From: Thermoanaerobaculia bacterium
GTDB lineage: Bacteria; Acidobacteriota; Thermoanaerobaculia; Multivoradales; J023
DNA: 64,000 nt
Reading direction: 5' to 3'
Assembly (NCBI GenBank): GCA_030431255.1
Contig: JAUIJL010000013.1
Span: 62,001 to 126,000, forward strand
Shown here: positions 1-8,953 of the stretch, piece by piece
How positions within the stretch are numbered: the stretch's first letter is position 1
Layout: each line of letters starts with the position of its first letter
The notes under the pieces: model-generated
Database searches by the model: none
Seen by the model: only the letters and a program-made list of their open reading frames with translations
Told to the model about the DNA's origin: nothing
Position numbers and translations under genes: made by a program

Positions 1-2
1 CG

Positions 3-977
3 CAGAACATCCCGGGACCGCTCCTGGACCGCATGGAGCGGATCGAGTTTTCCAGCTACACCGAGCGTGAAAAGCTTGAAATCGCTCGCCAATATTTGAT
101 TCCGCGGCAGCTCAAGCAGAACGGTCTCTCCGAGCAGCAAATCCAGCTGCCCGACAAGACCCTGAAGAAGGTCATCAGCCAATACACCCACGAAGCCGGC
201 GTGCGTCAGCTCGAACGGGAGATCGGCCGCCTCGCCCGCAAAGTGGCGCGAAAGATCGCCTCCCGCGAGGTGGAGACCCTAAGGGTCAAACCCGAAGGGG
301 TCGACGAGCTGCTCGGGCGCCCGAGGGTCCGGCCGGAGAAGAAGGCCGAGAAGGATCAAATCGGTGTCGCTACCGCCATGTATTACACCCCGGTGGGCGG
401 CGACATCATGTTCGTCGAGGCCACCGCCATGCCGGGCAAAGGGGAGCTGGTGCTCACTGGTCAGCTGGGTGATGTGATGAAAGAGTCGGCGCGAGCCGCT
501 TGGTCCTACGCCAAGGCCCACGCCTCTGCCCTGCACATTAAAAAGAAGGACTTCCAACAGGACGTCCACATCCACGTGCCGGCCGGTGCGATTCCCAAAG
601 ACGGCCCCTCGGCCGGTGTGACCATGGCCACCGCCTTGGTCTCGACCCTGTCGAAGCGCCCGGTGCGGCACGACATCGCCATGACCGGTGAGATTACGCT
701 CAACGGCCGTCTGCTGCCCATCGGCGGCGTCAAGGAGAAGATCCTCGGCGGCGTGCGGGCGGGTATCCGGACCTTTGTCCTGCCTAAAGACAACGAGCCC
801 GATCTCGAGGACTTGCCCGATGAGGTCCGGGAGATGGTGGAGGTGATTCCGGTCTCCGAGCTCGGCGAGGTCTTGGCCTTGGCCCTGCGGGACGCGGTCT
901 TTCAAGACGGGCGGCTGCTCTTCTCCGGCATGAGCAAGAAGGACGTCAAACCCCTGTCGTCCGACGTCCAGCACTGA
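3..977 (+). CDS. lon: Lon protease, C-terminal part (5' end outside window)
   Basis: ATP-dependent serine protease of cytoplasmic protein quality control. The frame is open from the first bases, and the visible part opens with the end of the AAA+ module ([10 protein letters not shown], then the sensor and lid helices) followed by the proteolytic domain. The Ser-Lys dyad is visible: Ser in PKDGPSAGV (codon at 609-611) and Lys in [10 protein letters not shown] (codon at 732-734). [19 protein letters not shown] matches the family closely. The protein ends with a short, less conserved tail ([16 protein letters not shown]). An internal ATG at 33 is not the true start, because conserved Lon sequence continues upstream of it. 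Identity is very secure; only the amino-terminal and ATPase parts are missing. Confidence 0.97.
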   Translation, partial: QNIPGPLLDRMERIEFSSYTEREKLEIARQYLIPRQLKQNGLSEQQIQLPDKTLKKVISQYTHEAGVRQLEREIGRLARKVARKIASREVETLRVKPEGVDELLGRPRVRPEKKAEKDQIGVATAMYYTPVGGDIMFVEATAMPGKGELVLTGQLGDVMKESARAAWSYAKAHASALHIKKKDFQQDVHIHVPAGAIPKDGPSAGVTMATALVSTLSKRPVRHDIAMTGEITLNGRLLPIGGVKEKILGGVRAGIRTFVLPKDNEPDLEDLPDEVREMVEVIPVSELGEVLALALRDAVFQDGRLLFSGMSKKDVKPLSSDVQH

Positions 978-1014
978 TCCGCCGGACTCTTTCGATCCGT
1001 TTATAACGGCCGAC

Positions 1015-1059
1015 AAAAAAGCCCGACATCGGCGATCTCTCGCCATGTCGGGCTTTTTT
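1015..1059 (+). terminator. Rho-independent terminator of lon
   Basis: Arms GCCCGACAT (1021-1029) and ATGTCGGGC (1045-1053) pair perfectly around a GC-rich loop. The stem is preceded by six A and followed by six T, so it can work in both directions. It lies 38 bases after the lon stop. Confidence 0.9.
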
Positions 1060-1083
1060 ACGTCTCTGTGCCGGAACCTTGGC

Positions 1084-1268
1084 TTAGCCCGGAAATTTCA
1101 CCAGCCTTCTGCTGCGACACCGTATCCACCTGCATCTACGCCGTCAGAAGCCAATTCTGCTCCTCAACATACTGCAAGTATGCCTGCGTCGCAGAATGCG
1201 TCTTCTTCCTTGTATCTACAGGCGTCTCCGGCGTCTCGCGACGAAGTTGGTGAAATTTCCGGCTCAGG
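1084..1268. repeat. Long imperfect palindrome, MITE-like
   Basis: One dyad is centred near 1175. The outer arms GGAAATTTCACCA (1091-1103) and its complement (1248-1260) match perfectly. Further matches lie at the same symmetry: ATTCTGC (1154-1160) with GCAGAAT (1191-1197), and CATACT (1168-1173) with AGTATG (1177-1182). The stretches between are partly complementary. The element sits between two convergent genes and has no convincing open frame. It could be a miniature inverted-repeat element or a structured RNA. That it is one element is seen directly; its nature is inference. Confidence 0.6.
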
Positions 1269-2091
1269 ATGCTCCCGCCAGGATCTCGGCAATCGCTTTC
1301 TCAGGGATCGACAGGCCCTCAGCGCCGCGCCGCCCGATCTCCTTGCCGTCGATCATCAGCACCATGGTCGGCACGCCGTGCACATCCATGGCCTCGGCGG
1401 TGGGATCGTCCATGGTCCGCGGCAAGCCGTAATACTCGAAATCCAGCGATGAATCGGCCAAATCTTGCCCGACCCGAACGATCCAAGGCACCATGCGCGA
1501 GCAGGTCGGGCACCAGCTACCGAAATACACCCGCACCACCACGTCCCGCTTTTCTTTCTTCAGCTCGGCGATGACGTCCGCCGACGGCGGGTATTGCTCC
1601 GCCTTGAAGCCGTAGCTGGGATTGTGCTCGATCAAAGCCTCCGCGGTCTGAAGCCCCAGAAGGGACGGCTTGGGGCCCAACGTCAGCTGCCCCTCCGCGA
1701 TCTGGATCACCACCTGGTCCCCGGCGATGTCGAAAGAGCCGAGGGATTCGAACATGGCGTCCGCCAACACGCCGGCGGTGCCCTGGTCGTCTTTCGCCAC
1801 CTTGTCTTTGGCAATGGCCTCCACCGACTTGGTCCGGGCATTGACCAACACCACCTGATCGAGCTGCGGCGCCATGACCAAATAGGCGCCGGCACGTTTG
1901 GCCATCAGCACCTCGGCGCCTTCCAGAACCTTGCCGTCCAACGAGGCTTGCAGCTCGCCGAAGGGCTCGAAATCCCTGAATAAGGCGTCGAGCTCCTGGG
2001 CGAGCACAGACGCGGGCAAAGCCATGAAGCAAACCGACAAAAGTATCGATGCGAGAGCCGACTGAAGTCGGAGCCTTCGAGCTGACGTCAT
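1264..2091 (-). CDS. Secreted thioredoxin-fold protein
   Basis: A 275-residue exported protein with a thioredoxin-like C-terminal domain. The signal peptide (LASILLSVCFMALPASVLAQ) is followed by about 130 residues of unrecognised sequence. The redox motif FGSWCPTCSRMVPW and the cis-proline motif HGVPTMVLMIDG then define the fold. The arrangement suits an envelope thiol-disulfide oxidoreductase (TlpA/DsbE-like), but the substrate cannot be named. The start was chosen at MTSARRL because AGGAG lies just upstream of that ATG; an upstream in-frame start lacks such a site. The 3' end reaches the outer arm of the long palindrome. It is probably transcribed alone. Confidence 0.85.
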   Translation of the reverse strand: MTSARRLRLQSALASILLSVCFMALPASVLAQELDALFRDFEPFGELQASLDGKVLEGAEVLMAKRAGAYLVMAPQLDQVVLVNARTKSVEAIAKDKVAKDDQGTAGVLADAMFESLGSFDIAGDQVVIQIAEGQLTLGPKPSLLGLQTAEALIEHNPSYGFKAEQYPPSADVIAELKKEKRDVVVRVYFGSWCPTCSRMVPWIVRVGQDLADSSLDFEYYGLPRTMDDPTAEAMDVHGVPTMVLMIDGKEIGRRGAEGLSIPEKAIAEILAGAS

Positions 2092-2227
2092 TTCCTGTCT
2101 CCTGATGCGAGATTCAACGGCCGCGAGCCGCAACAGCCCGCCGGGTCTGAAGCCAAGATACTGACCCGGGCTCCTCGACGCAAGCCCAGAGCTTCATCCA
2201 GGCGTCGAAGAGCTCAGATGCGCCCAC

Positions 2228-2257
2228 GAAAAAGGGAGGCCGGAGCCTCCCTTTTTC
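2228..2257 (-). terminator. Bidirectional terminator downstream of the M36 gene
   Basis: GAAAAAGGGAGGC (2228-2240) and GCCTCCCTTTTTC (2245-2257) form a perfect 13-base stem with a CGGA loop. A-rich and T-rich ends allow use on either strand. It follows the stop codon of the minus-strand peptidase gene. Confidence 0.85.
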
Positions 2258-2300
2258 GATGGCTGACGGGACTCGATCCATGGGATCGAATCCCTAGGCA

Positions 2301-5300
2301 TCACGGAACGGTGTTGGACCAAGCGGCGGTGTTACCGTTTTCGAAGCCGTCGGCGAACAGGTCCGAGGAAATGCAGGACTGCACCATGACATCGTCGATG
2401 TACCAGCCCTCATTGCCCGCGGCACTGTCGGAGCCGAGGCGCCACGCGAAACGCACCGAGCCCGAGTAGGCGCTCAAGTCGACCACCGAGGCCACGCCCC
2501 AGGGTTGGCTCTCGGCACACCAGGCGTCGATCGCACCGTAGTCGTTGGTGATCGGGTTGTTGCCCGGAGTGTCGTTCCAGATCACGTTGTCGTACGGATC
2601 GGTCAACATCGCCGACGCCGGAACGTGGCTCCAGGTGGCACCGTTGTCGGTGGAGATCTCCAACACACCGGCATCCCAGCAGCGACCGTCGCCGTTCGGG
2701 GTTTCGAACAGCTGGTAGTTGTGGAATTGCAGGGTCAGGTTGCTGGCTCCGACGGGCAGGGTGATCGCCGGGGAGATCAAGCGTTGATCCGACAGGGTCG
2801 GCGGGTCCTCGGCGAAGTAGGAGCGGGCTCCGCTATTCGCCTGGGCCGTGCTGATCGTCCAGGTATTGCCCGTGCCGCTACTGGTCCAACCCGCGGCGCC
2901 GGCTTCCATGTCTTCCGAGAACAGCTCCTGGGGCGCGAAGCCCGCCGGGCAAGCGCCGGGGAAGGTGGCGGTGGTGAAGGTGAAGACCGCGGAATCCGTG
3001 CCGCCGCCACAGGAGTTGTCACCCCGCACACGCCAGCTGTAGGTGGTTCCGTAGTCGAGATCCATGGTCGGCGTGTGGCTCGTACCGGTGATTCCCGAGA
3101 CGGTGTAGTCGATGCTGCCGAAACCGGGATCGTCGTCGATCTCCACCGTGTAGCTCAACGTGTTGCCCACGGCGGTCCAGGACAGCGCCGGCATCAGCAC
3201 CTCGTCGACCGCGCCGTTGCTCGGCGCCGTCAGGGTCGGGCCGGTGGCCGGAACCGCGTCGAATACGGTGAGGTCCACGGAGGTCATGAATTGGGTCGGG
3301 GTCGTGTCGGTTCCGGTCACCGTGATGGTGTAGTTACCGGCGGCGGCCGAGCCCGTGTTGCTGATCTCGAGATCGGTGGTCGACGGAACCGCTGCCACCG
3401 GATTGGTGGTGAACGACGCCGTGGTGCCCGCGGGCTCCCCGGAAGCGCTCAGGGTCACCGGGGTGGCGGTGAAGCCGGTGCCGACACCGATACGGTAGGT
3501 AGCGGTATCGCCTTGGCAGATGTTGATCTCTTCTTGAACCGCGCCGATCGTGCCGCAAAGATCCGGCAGATCGAAGTTCTGGGTTCCGTCGGAGACGCTG
3601 CCGGAGCTTCCCTGGCTCGCGCCGTCGCCCAGACCGCGGGTGGCGAAAGCGTCCCAGATCAGGCATTGGTTGGCGCCGGAGAAGTCGCTGCCGTCACCGG
3701 TGAGCGCGTCGTCAGCTGCCAAGATGGCATCACGACCATCGACGAAACCGGGCAGACACGGCTGAAGCTTCATGCCGTCCATCACCAGCTGCAGTGCCAG
3801 GTTGTTTCCGCCGGTGCTCCAATCGTCGTAGATGTCGGCGTTGAAGCCGTGCTCGTTGACCAGGTTCCAGGTCATCTCCCACAACATGGTCGCCCACACG
3901 AAGCCGACCCCGTGGGGGATCGACACACCGGAGATGTTGCTGTAGGTGAAGCTGTTGACGCCGAAGTCGGTGCTGTACGGCGCGTTGCGGATGCCGGGGC
4001 CGTTAGCCGCCTGACCGAAGAGGTAGGTGCCCATGCCGCGGGCATCGGTATCTTGGTCACCGGGCAGCATGGTCATCACCAACGCGAGGTAGTCACTCCA
4101 ACCCTCACCCATCTGCTCGGTGTTGCTCAAGCAGCCGGCAGCCGCCGGGCCACCGGTGAGGCGGTTGGAAACGCCATGACCGTATTCGTGGATCACGACC
4201 TCGTGGTCGTAGGAGCCGTCACGGGCGGGGCTGGCGTTGGTGCAGGTGAACATCTGCATGCGCGGGCGCAAGCCGTCGGCAGGGGTACCGAAGTTGGCGT
4301 TGCAATTGCCGCCACCGTCCTGGGCTTCCGCCTGCACGTCGTCGTTGCCTTGACCGCCGTTGCCGTAGTTGTTGACCTGGAAGTTACCGGAGGCCTCATC
4401 AAAGCCGTAGTCATAGAGCACATCGTGAATGATGTTGGTCCAGTAGAAGAGGTTGGCAATGGCCGCCTGCACGGAGTTGCTGGGCGCCATGGTCAGATCG
4501 ATCGGCACGGTCGCGCCGGTGAAATCCAAGCTGCCACCACCGTTCGGCTCCGCATCGCCACCCGTGTCGGGCGCGTTGTTGGCGTTGCGATCGGCGTAGG
4601 TGTGGGTGTTGTTACCGCGGGTGATGGTGAACTCGGGTCCGGCCACGCCATTGGTGTCGTGCCAGCCGAAGGGCGACGCGCCGTTGGCCATGTACGGATC
4701 GACGGCGATGGTCCGCGCGTCCGCCGGCGGAGCCGGGGTGGTGTGCTGCGGGCTGCGGATCGGCTGCTCGTAGACCTGATATTGCTCCGCGTCGACCCAG
4801 TTGGTTTTGTCGAGCACGCGGCCGGTCTCGGCATCGACCCGGACGCTCCACCAATAATTGGTGTCCACGGACTCGATCTCCAGGTTCCAGGCCAAACGAA
4901 TGGCGCCGCCGGCCAGTTGCTGGTAGACCAAACGGGCCGGAATGTCGGAGAGGGCGATCGATCCGCGGGTCAGGACGGTGCGGCGATCGACACCGCCTAG
5001 GGAGGAAACCTCGTGGATGCCGGAGGTATCACCCAGCTCCAGCTCCTCGGCGACCCGGGCCAAGGCATCGACCGGGGTCAGCTCCACCGGACCGATTTGA
5101 CGGGCTTGCTCCGCTCCGCGCACGAAGCGATCACCCAAGTGCACCACTTTACCCTCGGGGGTCAGGGACACGGCCAAGGATGCGTTGTAAATCTCGATAC
5201 CGTCCATGCGTTGGATGAGGTAGACGTGACGGGTACCGCTGTGTTTGCTGAAGCTTTCGCTGCTGACCGCAACATCGGCGATGTCGGACTCACTGAGCCC

Positions 5301-5477
5301 AAGCTCGAGGGCCCGGTCTTGCAGCAGGTCCATAGCCGTGACCACCGCGGCGCTCGGCTCGGCACCTTCTTCCACAGCAAAGGTGGCCGCCGCGGGCAGC
5401 ATGATTAGGGAGGCGGTAAGAAGTGATGTTGCCAACCACCAACGAACACGTGAAGGCCTTGCAGAATGTCGGCTCAT
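2301..5477 (-). CDS. Secreted M36 (fungalysin) metallopeptidase with accessory domains
   Basis: A 1058-residue exported zinc endopeptidase. After the signal peptide (ending near AAATFAVEE) comes an FTP/PepSY-type propeptide (roughly residues 40-220). The fungalysin catalytic domain follows, with zinc motif HEYGHG (bases 4176-4190) and a downstream Glu in NTEQMGEGWSDY. The rest holds a subtilase-like Fn3/P-type segment (ICQGDTATYRIGVG), a fibronectin type III-like domain (SYTVEIDDDPGFGS), and a C-terminal MAM/immune-inhibitor-A-like domain (LFSEDMEAGAAGWTSSG, GNEGWYIDDVMVQ). The protein ends with LFADGFENGNTAAWS, a tail often seen on secreted proteins of such bacteria. ATG at 5477 was chosen because AAGGAG precedes it; an in-frame ATG 27 bases upstream has no such site. 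It probably digests external protein. Confidence 0.93.
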   Translation of the reverse strand: MSRHSARPSRVRWWLATSLLTASLIMLPAAATFAVEEGAEPSAAVVTAMDLLQDRALELGLSESDIADVAVSSESFSKHSGTRHVYLIQRMDGIEIYNASLAVSLTPEGKVVHLGDRFVRGAEQARQIGPVELTPVDALARVAEELELGDTSGIHEVSSLGGVDRRTVLTRGSIALSDIPARLVYQQLAGGAIRLAWNLEIESVDTNYWWSVRVDAETGRVLDKTNWVDAEQYQVYEQPIRSPQHTTPAPPADARTIAVDPYMANGASPFGWHDTNGVAGPEFTITRGNNTHTYADRNANNAPDTGGDAEPNGGGSLDFTGATVPIDLTMAPSNSVQAAIANLFYWTNIIHDVLYDYGFDEASGNFQVNNYGNGGQGNDDVQAEAQDGGGNCNANFGTPADGLRPRMQMFTCTNASPARDGSYDHEVVIHEYGHGVSNRLTGGPAAAGCLSNTEQMGEGWSDYLALVMTMLPGDQDTDARGMGTYLFGQAANGPGIRNAPYSTDFGVNSFTYSNISGVSIPHGVGFVWATMLWEMTWNLVNEHGFNADIYDDWSTGGNNLALQLVMDGMKLQPCLPGFVDGRDAILAADDALTGDGSDFSGANQCLIWDAFATRGLGDGASQGSSGSVSDGTQNFDLPDLCGTIGAVQEEINICQGDTATYRIGVGTGFTATPVTLSASGEPAGTTASFTTNPVAAVPSTTDLEISNTGSAAAGNYTITVTGTDTTPTQFMTSVDLTVFDAVPATGPTLTAPSNGAVDEVLMPALSWTAVGNTLSYTVEIDDDPGFGSIDYTVSGITGTSHTPTMDLDYGTTYSWRVRGDNSCGGGTDSAVFTFTTATFPGACPAGFAPQELFSEDMEAGAAGWTSSGTGNTWTISTAQANSGARSYFAEDPPTLSDQRLISPAITLPVGASNLTLQFHNYQLFETPNGDGRCWDAGVLEISTDNGATWSHVPASAMLTDPYDNVIWNDTPGNNPITNDYGAIDAWCAESQPWGVASVVDLSAYSGSVRFAWRLGSDSAAGNEGWYIDDVMVQSCISSDLFADGFENGNTAAWSNTVP

Positions 5478-5822
5478 AGCGCGACTCCTTTTTCGGATCG
5501 ACATACGAGGCAGATAGGGGGGAAAGAGTGGGATGGTCCCCGATCGGGGGATTCGTCCATATCAAACGCAAGAGAGGCTCGGCGACTCCGCGACGAGAGA
5601 GGCATCGGATTGCGCCGTGACAGATGTATGTCGCCAAAGGTAAATGACATTCGCATCTAAATCAATTGCCGAGGGCCAAAATGCCCTTCCAGCGCTGTTT
5701 TTTCTTGCACAACGGATCTTAGTCAGCTGTTTTTCCTATGGACAAATAAGATTTTCCTATGGACAAGCAAGGGCCATCCAGCGAGGATCGAGAAAGATGA
5801 GTCACCATATGCTAGAGGCAAC
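5478..5822. promoter_or_regulatory. Divergent intergenic region with a 15-base direct repeat
   Basis: Separates the minus-strand M36 gene from the plus-strand orphan and is richer in A+T than its surroundings. TTTTCCTATGGACAA occurs twice, at 5731-5745 and 5752-5766, exactly 21 bases apart, so both copies face the same side of the helix. This suits a dimeric regulator site near the promoter of the orphan gene. No ORF here looks real. Confidence 0.4.
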
Positions 5823-6233
5823 ATGGCTGGTTTAGGTCCCATCGTTCGGCGATCGGAACATGAAATCCGACGTCGAATCCAGGAATACGTCGGGCAACGA
5901 TCCGATCTGGATCTCGCCGCCCTCAAAGATCTGAGCTGGCCGATGCTGTGCGTGTGGTGCGCCGTGGAATGGACCTACGAGCTTCAGGGCGTCGGCCCCA
6001 CGGGACCGCTGGGATTTACCCTCGACGACTTCTCCACCAACCTCGAGACCTTCTTCCCCGAGGCCGGCGAGCAGCTGGGCTCCGATTTCGTCCGCAACCT
6101 CTTGGAGCAGTACCTTTCGATGATCGAGCACCTCGCCGGCGACCGCGGGCAAAGCGCCTGGGTCGCCGGCAGGCTCGATCAAGCGGTGGACGACCTGATC
6201 CGATCGGACCTGACCAGCGCCGAGCTCAACTAG
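5823..6233 (+). CDS. Conserved-looking orphan protein, 136 residues
   Basis: I do not recognise this protein. It is soluble, acidic and largely helical by composition, with no signal peptide or membrane segment. Notable stretches are WPMLCVWCAVEWTYEL and FTLDDFSTNLETFFPEAG, the latter rich in acidic and aromatic residues. Codons have strong G/C preference in third position, which supports this strand over the overlapping minus-strand frame. A short purine run (AGAGG) lies five bases before the ATG. It stands alone between a divergent peptidase gene and a convergent permease gene, so context says little about its job. Confidence 0.6.
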   Translation: MAGLGPIVRRSEHEIRRRIQEYVGQRSDLDLAALKDLSWPMLCVWCAVEWTYELQGVGPTGPLGFTLDDFSTNLETFFPEAGEQLGSDFVRNLLEQYLSMIEHLAGDRGQSAWVAGRLDQAVDDLIRSDLTSAELN

Positions 6234-6314
6234 CACCGCCTAGGGGTGAGGGCTTGCCCGTTCCGATCGCCGGCGTTGGGGCAGGCGGCCAGTGGCCTCG
6301 ATCAAAGCAAGGGA

Positions 6315-8798
6315 TCACTCGGATCGCAGCACCGAGGCCGGATCTACCCGTCCCGCAGCCAGGGCGGGGATCAGCGCCGCTACTGCGCTCACCGCCAGAA
6401 GAATGGCCGGGAAGAGCAGGAAGGTGACCGGGTCGAGGGCGTCGACCCCGAACAGCAGACCCTGAAGCAGCCGGGAAAGCCCTAGCCCGACCAACAATCC
6501 GACCGCGCTCCCGATGAGCACCAAGCGCAGGCCGGAGGCCATCAGCAAACGAACCACCGACGAGGTGTCGGCGCCCAGGGAGACCCGGATCCCCACCTCT
6601 CGACGACGTTGGGACACCGCGTAGCTGACGATGCCGTAAAGACCGACCACCGCCAACAGCAAGGCCAGCACCGCGAACGCCGACAGCAGGAGCGCCGACA
6701 ACCTGGCCGGCAGCAGCACCGTGCCCAAATGGCGTTCCATGGTTTTCGCTTCCCAAACGAAGAGATCCGCATCCACCGCCCGGGTCACCGCCAGGAGCTG
6801 AGCCGCGGTCTGCTCGGCGTCCAGGTCGGTGCGAGCCAGGGCGGTGAGATAGGACGTGTAGGCCTGGGAATAGGGTTGGTAGATGAAGAACCTGGGATCC
6901 TCACCCAACGATCTCACCTTGGCGTCCGAAGCCACCCCGACCACGGTCAGGGCGGGATCGTCCCCGGTTCGAAGCACTTGCCGTCCCAAGGCCTTCGACG
7001 GGCCGGCGGCACCGTTCGGTCCCGGCCAGAGCTTGCGCGCCATGGCCTCGCTGACGATGGCTACGGGCAGGGAATCTTCGCGATCTCCGGCATGGAACGG
7101 CCGCCCTTCGACGATGGCGATGCCGGCCGTTTCAAAGAATCCTGGATCGACCACCGCTCGATCCGCGACCTGAGCATCCCGTCCCTTGGGCGGCTCCACC
7201 CCTTCGACGTTGAACGACATGGTCTGGGTATTGAGCGGGTTAAGGTGCAAATTGCCGGTCAGGCCCACCGAGGTGACCCCGGGTAGCCGGCTCATTTCGT
7301 CCAATACCTTCTGAGCGACCGCGCGGCCCTCGGCCTCGCTGAATCGAGTCGACGGCACCGTAAAGCCGATCATGGCCGTGGGTTTCTGGCCGAAGCCCGG
7401 ATCCACGGATTGGATGCTGTCCATGCTGCGCAAAAACAATCCGGCCGCCAACAGCAGCACCAAAGAAACCGCCACCTGAAACACCACCAGAGAGTTGCGC
7501 AGGCGAAGCTTGCCCCCTTGGCCCGCGCCGGCGGTCTCGCTCCGTAGGGTGGTCGCTAAATCTCCCAACCGATTTTGGAAGGCCGGCGCCAACCCCAAAA
7601 GCAGGCCCGCGACCAGAGAAAGGGCGAGACTGAAGAACAAAACGGTGCCGTCTAAGCTGAGATCCAAATCCATGGGAATAGGCAGCGGCAAATCCGCGGT
7701 CAGCAGCATTCGCAACAGGGCCACGGCCAACACCACGCCGGCGACGCCGCCCATCAAACCCAAAAGGGTCGTTTCGGTGAGCATCTGGCCGGCCAAACCG
7801 AGCCGTCGCGCGCCCATGGCCATGCGGATGGCCACTTCTTTGCGGCGGTCCAGGCTCTGGGCCAACAAGAAGCTGGCCAGGTTGGTGCAGGCCATCAGCA
7901 GCACCAAAGCCACCACCACCATCAGCAACCAAGCCCCGGCGCGGATGAAGCGGTCGACTCCCGGAAATAGGATGACCTCGCTTTTGGGGATGAATAGAAA
8001 CGCGGAGTCGGGATCCCAAGATTCGAGATTTCGACCGTTGAGGTCGGCGGCGATCCCCTGGGCCACGGTCTCGAGCTGAGGTTGGCTCACTCCGGGACGC
8101 AAACGTCCCTGCACGAAGAGCGAGTGGTTGGATCTCGACTCCAAAAGGTCCGACGATCCGGGTTGAAGCACGTTCGCCATCATCATCGGCGCATAAATCG
8201 CCGGCGCCAATGCCCTCATGCTGCCGGAGTAGGCTTTCGGCGCCACCCCGACGATGGTGTATCGCCGGTCTCCGAGGCGGATTTCACTACCGACCACCGC
8301 CGGGTCCCCGCCGAAGGCCCGTTGCCAATAGTCGTAGCCGAGCATCACCACCGGATGCGCCCCCGGGGACACATCGTCCTCGGGCATCAGGGTCCGGCCC
8401 ACGGCCGCCTGCACCCCCAACATCGGGAAGAAATTACCGGTGACCGTTTCGCCGATCAGGCTCTCGATTTGTCCGTCCCGCTCCACCTGGGCCGGTGACA
8501 ACCGAGTGGCCCCGAGGTCGGAAAAGACCTCCGCCGTGCCGTCGCGAAGATCCCGATAGTCCGGATAGGAAAACACCCCGTGCTCGAAGTCCGGGGTGGA
8601 GAGATAGACGTTGACCAGCCGCTCGGGATCACGGACCGGCAGCTCCCGCAGCATCACCGCGTTGACCAGGCTGAACATGGCCGTGTTGGCACCGATGCCC
8701 AAAGCCAACGAAAAAATCGCGATCAACGTGAAAAAAGGCCGTTTGCGCAAACGTCGGGCCGCAAAACGGAGGTTGGATCGCCAGTCGATGGTTGCCAT
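6315..8798 (-). CDS. ADOP-type ABC permease (duplicated MacB/FtsX permease)
   Basis: An 827-residue membrane protein built of two tandem units, each a periplasmic MacB core domain followed by an FtsX-type membrane region. The N-terminus (NLRFAARRLRKRPFFTLIAI, then LALGIGANTAMFSLV) is the hallmark of this family. The first FtsX block lies near the middle (LLMACTNLASFLLAQSLDRR), the second at the C-terminus (YGIVSYAVSQRRREVGIRVSLGA). No ATPase gene is adjacent, as is usual for these orphan permeases. The start follows AAGGAG; an ATG 102 bases upstream is in frame but lacks support. It probably works as a mechanotransmitting efflux or envelope complex; the substrate is unknown. Confidence 0.9.
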   Translation of the reverse strand: MATIDWRSNLRFAARRLRKRPFFTLIAIFSLALGIGANTAMFSLVNAVMLRELPVRDPERLVNVYLSTPDFEHGVFSYPDYRDLRDGTAEVFSDLGATRLSPAQVERDGQIESLIGETVTGNFFPMLGVQAAVGRTLMPEDDVSPGAHPVVMLGYDYWQRAFGGDPAVVGSEIRLGDRRYTIVGVAPKAYSGSMRALAPAIYAPMMMANVLQPGSSDLLESRSNHSLFVQGRLRPGVSQPQLETVAQGIAADLNGRNLESWDPDSAFLFIPKSEVILFPGVDRFIRAGAWLLMVVVALVLLMACTNLASFLLAQSLDRRKEVAIRMAMGARRLGLAGQMLTETTLLGLMGGVAGVVLAVALLRMLLTADLPLPIPMDLDLSLDGTVLFFSLALSLVAGLLLGLAPAFQNRLGDLATTLRSETAGAGQGGKLRLRNSLVVFQVAVSLVLLLAAGLFLRSMDSIQSVDPGFGQKPTAMIGFTVPSTRFSEAEGRAVAQKVLDEMSRLPGVTSVGLTGNLHLNPLNTQTMSFNVEGVEPPKGRDAQVADRAVVDPGFFETAGIAIVEGRPFHAGDREDSLPVAIVSEAMARKLWPGPNGAAGPSKALGRQVLRTGDDPALTVVGVASDAKVRSLGEDPRFFIYQPYSQAYTSYLTALARTDLDAEQTAAQLLAVTRAVDADLFVWEAKTMERHLGTVLLPARLSALLLSAFAVLALLLAVVGLYGIVSYAVSQRRREVGIRVSLGADTSSVVRLLMASGLRLVLIGSAVGLLVGLGLSRLLQGLLFGVDALDPVTFLLFPAILLAVSAVAALIPALAAGRVDPASVLRSE

Positions 8799-8953
8799 GG
8801 GATTCTCCTTGCCACGGGTCTGGATCGAACGACGCGTGCCGGAACGGTCACCGTCGATTCCTTGCCTAGAGCTGAAAGGAGAACGACCCAATTGGGTCAT
8901 TTCTTACACGCGGGTCTCGGCCATCGGCTTTTTCCCCGGGGTAAGCCAGGCGA

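Noticed and set aside
279-1046. Minus-strand open frame opposite lon
   Set aside because: Overlaps the conserved Lon protease domain and has no recognisable sequence or ribosome site.
2270-2300. tRNA-like T-arm sequence near GGGATCGAATCCC
   Set aside because: No acceptor or anticodon arm can be built around it; it is a local palindrome next to the peptidase stop.
2505-5000. Very long plus-strand open frame (831 codons)
   Set aside because: It is antisense to the M36 peptidase with its HEYGHG motif; its product is a Val/Gly/Arg-rich sequence without domains, a common shadow in high-GC genes.
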